Positions 26,639-34,941 of a stretch of DNA of 64,000 bases are shown here, one piece after another. The notes below the pieces were generated by a model, which saw nothing but the letters and a program-made list of their open reading frames with translations, did not search any database and was not told the DNA's origin. The DNA lies in NCBI RefSeq assembly GCF_001953875.1, contig NZ_MQUR01000031.1, positions 1-64,000 of the forward strand, written 5' to 3'. The DNA is from Streptomyces amritsarensis (lineage in GTDB: Bacteria; Actinomycetota; Actinomycetes; Streptomycetales; Streptomycetaceae). The position numbers and the translations under genes are program-made. How positions within the stretch are numbered: the first letter of the stretch is position 1; each line of letters opens with the position of its first letter.

Positions 26639-29059
26639 ATGGCAACGAAAGCAACCGCAACACCGGGACGAACGCACCTGACGGTGCGGTATCGGAGAGG
26701 CTCGCACCCGTCCTCGGCAACCGATCAGCCCGGACCGCATGTGCTCTGGCGTTTCCTGCCGGCAGCCGCCGCGTACTTCTTCCTGGTCTCACTGCTGCTG
26801 GCCTCGAACACACCGGCCAGTGACATAGCCCGCTACACCTTCTACGTGCTCTGGGGTGTCGTACTTCCCGGCACGTTGGTCTTCCGGGCCCTTCGCCGCC
26901 GTCCGCACTCCCTCGTCGAGGACCTGGCCTTCGGCGCCGTCACGGGCCTCGTTCTGGAACTGGCCGCCTGGGCGGTCCTCGTCAGGACGGGCGCGCAGCC
27001 GTTTGCCGTCCTGTGGCCACTGGCCGTGGTGATTCCCTTCGCGGCCGTACCCAAGCTCCGCCGGCACTGGCGACCGCGCAGCACCACCCCGTACTCGCCG
27101 GGCTGGTCCTGGTCGGTATCCGGCACGGTGATGCTCACCAGCGTCTACTTCCACCAGACGTTCCTCTCCCTGTATCCGGTCCTTCCGGACAAGGAGGACA
27201 GCAGGCTGTTCGGCGACATGCCGTACATGCTCTCGCTCGCCGCGAACGCGAAGCAGAACGTTCCGCTGACCCTCCCCCAGGTCGCCGGGGAGCCGCTGCA
27301 CTACCACTGGTTCACCTTCGCCCACATGGCGATGACCGACATGGTCGGTCACGTCGATCTGGCGGTGATCGAGTCCAGGCTCATGGTCCCCGCGCTTGCG
27401 GCGCTCGGTATGGTCATCACGGCCGTGGTGGCCCATCGGCTCATCGGGCGGGCCTGGGCCGGGCCCGTTGCCGCGCTGCTGGTCTTCGCGGTCTGCGAGT
27501 TCACCGCCGCCTACCCCAACCCCGTGGCGACCTGGACCTTCGGCGCCCACTCAGTCCGGCTCATGTCCTGGTCCAGCCTCTCGCAGGCATACAGCCAACC
27601 GCTGCTCATAGCGCTGATGGGCGTCGTCGGCGACGCGCTGCGCAAGGGCCGCCGAGGCGGTGAGGCGAGCCCCGGCGACAGCACGGACAGCCCCCCTCTC
27701 CTCGGTCGCGGGGTCTACGTCCTGGTCGCGTTCTTCGCCCTGGCCTCCAGCGCAGCCAAGGCGAGCACGCTGCCCGTCGCCGTTGCAGGACTGGCTCTGT
27801 GCGGCTTCGTTCTCCTGATCACCACCCGGCGGATCCCCTGGCACGTCGTCGGACTGGGCGCGATCCTCGGAGGTGCTCAGCTCTTCGCGACGGCCGCCAT
27901 CTTCAACTTCGAGAGCTACGGCCTCGAGATCATTCCGTTCGCCAACGTGCAGAGCTATTGGGCCGATCCGGAGCAGCTGCGCTCGCCGGCGTTCCAGGCG
28001 GTCGTGATCGTGGGCACCCTGGTCGCCTTCCTGCTCAACCACCAGCTGAAACTGCTCGGCGCGATCCCGCTGATCTCGAAGCGCCGCTTCCGTCTGGAGC
28101 CCGTGCAGTGGTTCCTGCTGGGCGCCTCCGTGGCGGGTGCCTGCGCCTATCTCACGATCAAGAGCTACAACGCCAGCTACTTCACCCTTGCTGCCCTGAA
28201 CTTCGGCGCCATTCTCTCGGCCTGGGGTTTCTGCGAGACCTTCGAACGAGCCGCGCTCGGCGTACGGGGCAGGGTCGCACTCTCCTGCGGCGCCATCGCC
28301 TATTCCGCTGCGCTCACCTTTGGGATCTACCGCTGTTCCGACCGCTGGTCCGCCTACGTCACGCGTCTCGCCGGCGATGAGCAAGGCACTGGCACGACGT
28401 ACTCCCTGCTGCTGCCGGCGCTCGTCCTGGCCGCCGCCCTCGTCCTGGCCGCCCTCGGCGGCGCGGCCTTGTGGCGGCTCGGTGCCCGGGTATGGCCCCC
28501 GCTGCGCGGCCGCGGCGGCGTCGTCCTGCTGACCGCCGCCCTCGCGACCGGTACTCCGGGGCTCTTCCACGACGTCCTGCAGTCCCGGGAATCCCTGTGG
28601 TCGTACTCCTGGGTCATGCCCGGCTCGCAAGTGGAGGCGGCTCGCTGGATCCGTGCCCACAGCGAACCGTCCGACGTACTGAGCACCAACAGCCATTGCT
28701 GGCAACTGGAGGGCCCGCTACCCGCCGGGGAGCCGTGCGACAACACCCGCTCGCAATGGCTCAGCGCCTACTCGGAGCGGTCGGTCCTGATCGAGGGCTG
28801 GGCGTATGCGCCGCGGGGCATCGCGCTGTCCGGTGGCTCGGTCGCCTACAACGGCCCCTTCTGGGATCAGGAACTGTTCCGGCTCAACGAGGACGCCGTC
28901 TACCGGCCGACAGCCGCGATCCTCGGCCGTCTCCGCGACCAGCACCACGTGCGCTACGTGGTGGTGCACCGCCCGTCGGGCTCCGAGTCTCCGCTTCTGG
29001 CCGAACTCGCGACGAAGGTCTACGACAACGGCCGGATGGCGGTATACGAGCTGTCCTGA
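26639..29059 (+). CDS. Large polytopic membrane protein, probable GT-C-type glycosyltransferase
   Basis: This 806-residue integral membrane protein has many hydrophobic segments through about residue 640 and a soluble C-terminal domain of about 150 residues. The first large external loop carries an acidic stretch (DKEDSRLFGDMPYMLSLA) and EPLHYHWFTFAHM, the kind of loop where GT-C enzymes keep catalytic acids. The C-terminal domain has WIRAHSEPSDVLSTNSHC, resembling the soluble ends of polyprenyl-sugar-using transferases. I do not recognise a named family, so the assignment rests on architecture and on the preceding polyprenyl-phosphate glycosyltransferase 107 bases upstream. ATG at 26639 (MATKATATPG) is preferred; the region before it is Arg-rich. 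A terminator follows the gene. Confidence 0.7.
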   Translation: MATKATATPGRTHLTVRYRRGSHPSSATDQPGPHVLWRFLPAAAAYFFLVSLLLASNTPASDIARYTFYVLWGVVLPGTLVFRALRRRPHSLVEDLAFGAVTGLVLELAAWAVLVRTGAQPFAVLWPLAVVIPFAAVPKLRRHWRPRSTTPYSPGWSWSVSGTVMLTSVYFHQTFLSLYPVLPDKEDSRLFGDMPYMLSLAANAKQNVPLTLPQVAGEPLHYHWFTFAHMAMTDMVGHVDLAVIESRLMVPALAALGMVITAVVAHRLIGRAWAGPVAALLVFAVCEFTAAYPNPVATWTFGAHSVRLMSWSSLSQAYSQPLLIALMGVVGDALRKGRRGGEASPGDSTDSPPLLGRGVYVLVAFFALASSAAKASTLPVAVAGLALCGFVLLITTRRIPWHVVGLGAILGGAQLFATAAIFNFESYGLEIIPFANVQSYWADPEQLRSPAFQAVVIVGTLVAFLLNHQLKLLGAIPLISKRRFRLEPVQWFLLGASVAGACAYLTIKSYNASYFTLAALNFGAILSAWGFCETFERAALGVRGRVALSCGAIAYSAALTFGIYRCSDRWSAYVTRLAGDEQGTGTTYSLLLPALVLAAALVLAALGGAALWRLGARVWPPLRGRGGVVLLTAALATGTPGLFHDVLQSRESLWSYSWVMPGSQVEAARWIRAHSEPSDVLSTNSHCWQLEGPLPAGEPCDNTRSQWLSAYSERSVLIEGWAYAPRGIALSGGSVAYNGPFWDQELFRLNEDAVYRPTAAILGRLRDQHHVRYVVVHRPSGSESPLLAELATKVYDNGRMAVYELS

Positions 29060-29084
29060 CACCACGCCATTGATTTCGGAGCCG

Positions 29085-29121
29085 GGTCCCGGGACCACAG
29101 GCGTCATGTCCCGGGACCTTT
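29085..29121 (+). terminator. Terminator behind the GT-C-like gene
   Basis: GGTCCCGGGAC (29085-29095) pairs perfectly with GTCCCGGGACC (29108-29118) across a 12-base loop, followed by TTT. It separates the glycosyltransferase pair from the acyltransferase gene. Confidence 0.7.
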
Positions 29122-29148
29122 CCATGCCGCCCGCGTGGTTTGCTACGC

Positions 29149-29164
29149 ACGGTTGCGCAACCGT
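29149..29164. promoter_or_regulatory. Perfect 16-bp palindrome upstream of acyltransferase
   Basis: ACGGTTGCGCAACCGT equals its reverse complement. It lies just behind the previous terminator and 80 bases ahead of the preferred acyltransferase start, the place for an operator. No regulator gene is adjacent. Confidence 0.45.
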
Positions 29165-29244
29165 ACACTCGTGCTGATCTGATGGGTGTGGAGTGCTCCG
29201 TCCTGTCAGCCTTGCCTATTGATCTCGGGGACGAGCACCACGTG

Positions 29245-30519
29245 GACAACCGCACTTCTCGGTGGTCGGGGCGGTGGTCCCACGGCACCGTTGCCGAGCT
29301 GCTGACCGGCCGGAACAACAGCCTGGGCTTTATCCGGCTGATTCTGGCGACGGCCGTCGTCGTCTCCCACGCGCGCGTGCTGGGTTTCGGAAAGACCGAA
29401 TTCGGCCACTCATTCACGCAAGGTCAGGCCGACCTTGGAAAATGGTCGGTCTACGGGTTCTTCGTCCTCTCGGGGATCCTCGTCACGCGCAGCGGGCTAC
29501 GCCTGGGACTGGGAAGATTCCTGTGGCACCGGGCACTGCGCCTGTTGCCCGGACTGTGGGTCTGCCTGTTCCTGACGGCATTCGCCGCCGCCCCGGTTCT
29601 GTACTGGAAACTCCACGGCACGCTCGACGGATTCTGGGGGCACGCCTGGGGGCCGGTGGAATACCTGCGCTCCAACGGCGCGATCCAGCTCAACCAGAAC
29701 GACGTCTCGAACGTGATGTCCGAGGCCGTGACCAAGGGCTTCGCTCACGACCGGAGCATCGACGGGGCCCTGTGGTCGCTGTACTACGAGGTCCTCTGCT
29801 ACGCGGGCGTGGCACTGCTGGCCGTGACGGGTGTTCTCGCACGCGCCCGGCGCGCCGTGCTGCTGATCGCCGGCCTTCTGGGGTGGCTCGTCATCAGTCC
29901 GGCCGTCGGCGACCGCTTCTGGGCGGGTGCCTTCGACGCCACCTACTTCCACCCGGTGGACATTCCCGTACTGGGCTTCACGAATCCGGTCCTCGTCATC
30001 TACCTCGGATTCGCCTTCGCTCTCGGAGCGGTCATCGAGTTGTACCGCGAGCGGATACCCGTCAGCGACCTGCTCGGCTGGGCCTCCCTGCTGGTGCTCG
30101 TGCTCAGCGCGCACTACGGATACCTCTTCGCCGTGGGCCTGCCGGCCTTCGCGTACTTCCTGGTGTGGCTGGCGATCCGCCTCCCGGCGCCCTTCCGGCG
30201 GGTCGGCGCGCGCAACGACTACTCGTACGGCATCTACATCTACGGCTTCGTGGTCGAGCAGGCGCTGGTCATTCTGGGCTTCGCCCGCTGGGGCCTGCTG
30301 CCCTACCTGGGGTTGAGCCTGGCGGTGACGGTGCTGTTGGCCATGTTCTCCTGGCACTGCGTGGAGAAGCCCGCGATGCGCCTGAAGGACCTGGGCGGCC
30401 GCCGAGGCGGAGCCCGGCGGGCGGGGAACGCGGAGCAGTCCCAGGCGACGCAGTCGCCGGCGGCGCAGGACCCGGCCATCGAGGCGGACGAGCGGGACAA
30501 GGCCGCCGTCCGCGCCTGA
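29245..30519 (+). CDS. Acyltransferase family 3 (OafA/YrhL-like) membrane protein
   Basis: This integral membrane O-acyltransferase of about 424 residues would acetylate or acylate an extracellular glycan. The Acyl_transf_3 fold starts at RLILATAVVVSHARVLGFG with the conserved histidine (H42 from this start), then WSVYGFFVLSGILVTRSG matching the family's FFxLSGxL motif. About ten membrane segments follow, closing with HCVEKPAMRL. No SGNH domain is attached. The tail is a charged, low-complexity stretch. The start is uncertain: GTG at 29245 has GGGGACGAG upstream, while an ATG at 29182 and a TTG at 29140 are in frame but lack a ribosome site. It closes the glycan-type cluster. Confidence 0.86.
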   Translation, partial: DNRTSRWSGRWSHGTVAELLTGRNNSLGFIRLILATAVVVSHARVLGFGKTEFGHSFTQGQADLGKWSVYGFFVLSGILVTRSGLRLGLGRFLWHRALRLLPGLWVCLFLTAFAAAPVLYWKLHGTLDGFWGHAWGPVEYLRSNGAIQLNQNDVSNVMSEAVTKGFAHDRSIDGALWSLYYEVLCYAGVALLAVTGVLARARRAVLLIAGLLGWLVISPAVGDRFWAGAFDATYFHPVDIPVLGFTNPVLVIYLGFAFALGAVIELYRERIPVSDLLGWASLLVLVLSAHYGYLFAVGLPAFAYFLVWLAIRLPAPFRRVGARNDYSYGIYIYGFVVEQALVILGFARWGLLPYLGLSLAVTVLLAMFSWHCVEKPAMRLKDLGGRRGGARRAGNAEQSQATQSPAAQDPAIEADERDKAAVRA

Positions 30520-30622
30520 CGGGTCAGGGCTGATCAACAGCGCTGCGTCCCTGCTGGTGTCCCGATTGGGGTGCGCCGATTCGGGTGCCGTGCGGGGTCG
30601 ACTCCGAGGTTCGTCACAACGG

Positions 30623-30661
30623 GTGAGGGGGTGAGATCCCTTGTGGATCTCACCCCCTCAC
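30623..30661. terminator. Convergent 17-bp hairpin terminator
   Basis: GTGAGGGGGTGAGATCC (30623-30639) and GGATCTCACCCCCTCAC (30645-30661) form a perfect 17-bp stem with a 5-base loop between the convergent acyltransferase and FG-GAP genes. It has no clear T-tract on either side but could stop or insulate both transcripts. Confidence 0.75.
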
Positions 30662-30674
30662 GTGTTCACGAGGG

Positions 30675-33600
30675 TCAGAGGATCGTGTCGTATCCGACCC
30701 AGCCGACGCCGAGCAGGGTTCGGCCCTCGGGAAGGTAGTCGAAGAGGTCCCCGGTGCGGGTCACGCCGACCTGCTCCGCCTTGCCGTCGCCGTTGAGGTC
30801 ACTGGCGAAGGGGGTCCATTCGTCGATCCACCAGCCCTCGCCGACGACACTCGGGCTGTTGAAGGCGACGGAGCCTCCGGTGCCGGTGCCGGCATTGGCG
30901 TAGAGGTAGAGCTGGCCGGTCTTGCGCTGCGCGACGATGTCGACCTTCTGGTCGTCGTTCATGTCGGCGAGCCGGAGCACGCGCCAGTCGTCCGTCCACC
31001 AGCCGTTGCCGAGGAAGGACCGGTTGTCGAGTGTTTCGGTTCCGGTGCCGCCCTTGTGGGGGTAGAGCCACAGGTTGCCGTCGCCGCCGCGGGCGACGAG
31101 GTCGGTGCGGCCGTCACCGTTCATGTCTCCGAAGGCCAGGTCGGCGTAGGCGTTCCAGCCAGTACCGATCAGGACCGGGTTGCCCACCGTCTCGGTCCCC
31201 GACCTGCCCGTGCCCGGGTAGAGGTACAGGTCTCCGAACCGGTCACGGCCGATGAAGTCGGTGTACCCGTCGTTGTTAAGGTCGGCGGAGTACACGTTCG
31301 TCCAGTGGTCGCGCCACCAGCCGTTGCCGGCGAGGTACCGCTGGCCCAACGTGCCGGTGCCGGAACCACCGGTGCCCGGGTAGATCCAGAGGTGACCGTT
31401 GGCGTCACGCACCGCCACGTCGGTGTAGCCGTCGCCGTTGTAGTCCGGCCGGCTCTGGCTGCCGCTGCTCCACAGGCTCTGCCCGGAGGCGGTGTAGACC
31501 ACGAGGACACCACGGGGCAGGAGCATCGCGTACGAGCCCGGAGTACCGGTCTTGGTGGTCCAGAGGGTGGTCTTGGCGTCGGCGCTGAGGACGACGAAGC
31601 TGCCGTCACTCTGCATCCGGGCCGTGGCACCCGGGTTCCCGGCGGTACCGGTGGCCCAGAGCTGCTTGCCGCTCTTGCTCAGCAGGACCAGATTGCCGTC
31701 GGACTTCATCAGCAGCTTGGAGTTACCGCTGGAGTACTCCTGTCCCGACGTCAGGGTGGTACCGGCCGGGATGCGGGCACCCGGGACGCCGTCGATCTGG
31801 AACTGCGCGCCGAAGGAGGCGACGGTGACACCGTCGCCGCCGACCTTGCCGGGCCAGGCGACCATGGTGTTGTCCGCCTGGCGGGCCCACAGGTCGACGA
31901 CCCCGTCACCGTTCAGGTCACCGGACGAGCCGATCTGCGGGTAGCTCCCCAGCGGCAGGCCGGAGTGCACCTTGGCGGGCGTCAGGGTGCCCCAGGTGGC
32001 CAGGTCGACCGTGTGCCTGGGATCAGGGCTCTTGCGCCCGCGGCTGCTCAGGACGTCACCGGTGGCGTTGTCCCGCAGCAGCAGGTCCGGGACGGTGTCC
32101 TTGTTGAGGTCTCCGGCGGCGATGACCGTGTACTTGCCCCAGTCGGTGCCACCGACGAGCACGGGCGGAGTGTCGTCCAACTGGCCGGCGGGGGTGTTGA
32201 AGTAGGCGTAGAGCTTGGCCCCCTGCTTGACGAGGATGTCGGGGATGCCGTCCTTGTCGAGGTCGCCGGGCGCGACGACCTGATCGGCGTCGGACCAGTG
32301 GTTCTCCTCGGGCCGCGCAGCGAACAGCTCGGTGGAGCCGATGACGGCGCCCTGCCCGTTGTTCCCGTAGGCCCACAGCTTCTTGCCCGGCACTCCGGGC
32401 TTCGAGTGGAGGGCCAGCATGTCGTTGTAGCCGTCGTCGTCCCAGTCACCCAGATTGGCGACCTGGGCGTTGGCGAAGGGCTTGGGGGAGCTGATCATCG
32501 CGGAGAACTTGCCGTTGCCCTGACCGGTGTAGGTCAGGAGGCTGCCGAAGAGGTCGTTGCTCCAGATGTCGCGGTTGCCGTCACCGTTGACGTCGTGCGG
32601 TCCGTCCTTGGCCGCCTCGCGCGCCGCGTAGAAGCGGTACACCGCCGTGTCCGAGCGGTTTCCGGCGGCGTCCTGGGTGAAGGCGTAGACGAAGTGGGGG
32701 CCTGCGCCGGGCGGGGTGAGCTTCGCGGTGAACGCCGTGCCCGCGTCGACGAAGGTGCTCTTCACCTCCGGGTCCCAGTCGGTGTAGTAGCCGTACCAGA
32801 CGACGTCCTTGTCACCGTTGACGGAGAGGGTGAAGTCGCCCGTGGTGCGCGCCTTGGCAGTGCCGGCGGGCCAGCCGTTCGTGCCGTCGGGGAAGACAGT
32901 GGAGGCGATCTTCGGTGCGTCCGCAGGCCGTGCCCGGTCCACGGTGAACTTGCAGGTCTGCGACCAGCCCGACTGGGCACCGTCACCGTCGGTCGTCCGG
33001 GCCCGCCAGGTGTAGCTGCCGCCCGGCAGAGAGGCGTCCGGGACGCTCCACGTGACGAACTTGCCGTTGTTCGACGGAAGGTTCTGGGTGAGGGCGGGGC
33101 TGCTCTGGCCGTCCTTGAAGATCTGGAACTCCGTGTTCAGGTTACCCGCGTCACGGTCGGAGGCCGTCGCGTAGAGCCTGATCGCGGTGTTGCCGATCGC
33201 GCCACCCTGCTCGCATGGGACCCAGGGCGAGACACCCAGGTCGGCCGGTGTGTTGGGCGGGTTGTTGTACTCGATCTCCAGCGTGACGGTCTTGGGGTCG
33301 AAGCGCTTCCAGTGGTACTTGTCGCCCTCGTTGCCAGCGTACAAGCCGACGGTCATGCTGGACCAGCCGTTGGATGCCGCTTCCTGGACACCGGCGGTGG
33401 CATTGAACTCGAGGTTGCCGGCGGGGCACGCATCCCCCCACCCCTTGGCGGCGTCGAAGCCGTCGAGTTGGTTCCGCCGGACCGGCTGGTTGTTCCATGT
33501 CGTCTTGGGCGAGATGGAATTGGTGGTCCACAGCTCCACGCGCTTGGGGGTGCAGGACCAGGACCAGGTCTCCTTGATCCGGAACGTCGCCTTCGACACC

Positions 33601-34739
33601 TTGGCGCCCTTGACGACGGACGTGTCGAGCTGGAAGAACGACCGCGAAAGCCCCTGCGTCTGGGACTCGTAGCCGACCCGGACGTCCTCCTTCGTGTTCC
33701 AGTAGGAGTTGTCCGCCCAGGTGCGGTAGGCCCAGGCCCAGTTCTGCCGGTTGCCCCACGCCACCGACGGGTCGATGTAGACGGGGTACTTGGTCTCGGC
33801 ATTCTTCAGGAGCGCCTGGTCCGGCTTGATCTCCAGGTTCCCACCCGTGACGACCGTGGGCATCTGGGCACTCTTGGCCCCGGAGGGCGTAACGAAGACA
33901 TCCGAGGGGGCTTCGCTCGTCCCCGAAGTGGCGCCGGCCACCGCCGCCCGTGCAACCGGGGCAGCTTCCCCGGTGGTGGTGGAGTCCCACATGACCGGGT
34001 TCGGCGAGGTGAAGACGATCTCACCGGCCGGGTTGGTGGCGGTCAACAGACCCGTCGTCACGTCTTTGGTGACGTTCAGGCCCACCGTGTCGATCTTGAA
34101 CTTGAGCGTGGCGAGGTCAGGATGCTGCGCCGCCGCGGCGGTCTTGACCACCAGCAGTTGCGAGAAACCCTCGACCTCGGCCTTCAGCTGGAGGTCCACG
34201 TCCGGGAGGACGTTGGCGTAGGTCGCCACATTGCCGGCGAGCGTCGGCTTCGGCAGCGCCTGCGGCCACGTGAACGACAGGGTCCGGCCGTTCCTCACAC
34301 CGGTCAGCAGCGGCCCGGTGCCGCCGCCGGAGAAGGTGATCGCGACGGCCGAGGCCTTGGGCTTGACCTTCCCGTCCGCCGCGAACTGCAGCGTCGGGTC
34401 GGTGGGCACCCAGCCCCCGGCCTGTCGGACGCGCACCGTCGTCCCGTGCCGCTTGATCGACCACTTTCCGGTCGGCAGCGCCCAGGTGTCCGAGGTCTCT
34501 GTGCGCGCGGACATCAGCTCGTAGGCCTGGCCAGTTTCCTTCGCCTTGGCGAGCGCGAAGTCCTCCGCGCTCATGGAGCCCTCGGCAACCGGATCGGTGG
34601 CCGCCACCGCAATCGTTGAAGGATTAATGACAGTCAATCCGGTAGCGGAAATTCCGCTTATCAGGGCCACCGTGATGACCCGTGAAATCCCCCGCCCACC
34701 CGGCACACCGAGTAGGGCCTCTCTTCTTCTCACACGCAC
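30675..34739 (-). CDS. Giant secreted FG-GAP/VCBS protein with DNRLRE and bulb-type lectin domains
   Basis: This exported 1354-residue protein has a signal-like N-terminus (hydrophobic about 18-47). A region of about 50-260 resembles the N-terminal part of Streptomyces RHS proteins (ATYANVLPDVDLQLKAEVEG). A DNRLRE-type beta domain follows (about 326-500, with a paired-Cys stretch), then a fibronectin-like segment. FG-GAP calcium-binding repeats come in two sets (about 716-960 and 1098-1340; DVNGDGNRD, DWDDDGYND, DLDKDGIPD, DYNGDGYTD, DMNGDGRTD and others). A mannose-lectin-type domain sits between them (about 990-1096, MKSDGNLVLLSKSGKQLWAT). No enzyme motif is seen; a sugar-binding, calcium-dependent adhesin or scaffold fits. 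It starts with GTG and is divergent from the RHS toxin, with which it may act. Confidence 0.88.
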   Translation of the reverse strand: MRVRRREALLGVPGGRGISRVITVALISGISATGLTVINPSTIAVAATDPVAEGSMSAEDFALAKAKETGQAYELMSARTETSDTWALPTGKWSIKRHGTTVRVRQAGGWVPTDPTLQFAADGKVKPKASAVAITFSGGGTGPLLTGVRNGRTLSFTWPQALPKPTLAGNVATYANVLPDVDLQLKAEVEGFSQLLVVKTAAAAQHPDLATLKFKIDTVGLNVTKDVTTGLLTATNPAGEIVFTSPNPVMWDSTTTGEAAPVARAAVAGATSGTSEAPSDVFVTPSGAKSAQMPTVVTGGNLEIKPDQALLKNAETKYPVYIDPSVAWGNRQNWAWAYRTWADNSYWNTKEDVRVGYESQTQGLSRSFFQLDTSVVKGAKVSKATFRIKETWSWSCTPKRVELWTTNSISPKTTWNNQPVRRNQLDGFDAAKGWGDACPAGNLEFNATAGVQEAASNGWSSMTVGLYAGNEGDKYHWKRFDPKTVTLEIEYNNPPNTPADLGVSPWVPCEQGGAIGNTAIRLYATASDRDAGNLNTEFQIFKDGQSSPALTQNLPSNNGKFVTWSVPDASLPGGSYTWRARTTDGDGAQSGWSQTCKFTVDRARPADAPKIASTVFPDGTNGWPAGTAKARTTGDFTLSVNGDKDVVWYGYYTDWDPEVKSTFVDAGTAFTAKLTPPGAGPHFVYAFTQDAAGNRSDTAVYRFYAAREAAKDGPHDVNGDGNRDIWSNDLFGSLLTYTGQGNGKFSAMISSPKPFANAQVANLGDWDDDGYNDMLALHSKPGVPGKKLWAYGNNGQGAVIGSTELFAARPEENHWSDADQVVAPGDLDKDGIPDILVKQGAKLYAYFNTPAGQLDDTPPVLVGGTDWGKYTVIAAGDLNKDTVPDLLLRDNATGDVLSSRGRKSPDPRHTVDLATWGTLTPAKVHSGLPLGSYPQIGSSGDLNGDGVVDLWARQADNTMVAWPGKVGGDGVTVASFGAQFQIDGVPGARIPAGTTLTSGQEYSSGNSKLLMKSDGNLVLLSKSGKQLWATGTAGNPGATARMQSDGSFVVLSADAKTTLWTTKTGTPGSYAMLLPRGVLVVYTASGQSLWSSGSQSRPDYNGDGYTDVAVRDANGHLWIYPGTGGSGTGTLGQRYLAGNGWWRDHWTNVYSADLNNDGYTDFIGRDRFGDLYLYPGTGRSGTETVGNPVLIGTGWNAYADLAFGDMNGDGRTDLVARGGDGNLWLYPHKGGTGTETLDNRSFLGNGWWTDDWRVLRLADMNDDQKVDIVAQRKTGQLYLYANAGTGTGGSVAFNSPSVVGEGWWIDEWTPFASDLNGDGKAEQVGVTRTGDLFDYLPEGRTLLGVGWVGYDTIL

Positions 34740-34941
34740 TCCATCTGCCCGATATCTACGGGGCTGACTCTACTGGGAGCCTCGGACAACACCCGCACCC
34801 TGACCTGGCATTTTTACGCCGGTCAGACGCGTGTCACCCCTTATAGGCCACTAGATCCCCTTGCCCCAGATGGGGCTCATTACAGGATGCCGGATTGGCG
34901 AATTCTGCCTGTTAGTCTGCGCCGTAAATCTTTCTAGAAGC
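34740..34941. promoter_or_regulatory. Divergent promoter region of the two giant genes
   Basis: These 202 bases are AT-richer than their surroundings (TTTTTACG, CCTTATAGG, GTAAATCTTTCTAG). A small dyad, GCCCCA-GA-TGGGGC, is at 34863-34876. Both genes probably start here; exact boxes are not assignable. Confidence 0.45.

Noticed and set aside
31056..34619. 1187-codon plus-strand frame opposite the FG-GAP protein
   Set aside because: Antisense of a signal-bearing, domain-rich protein; composition is artefactual.
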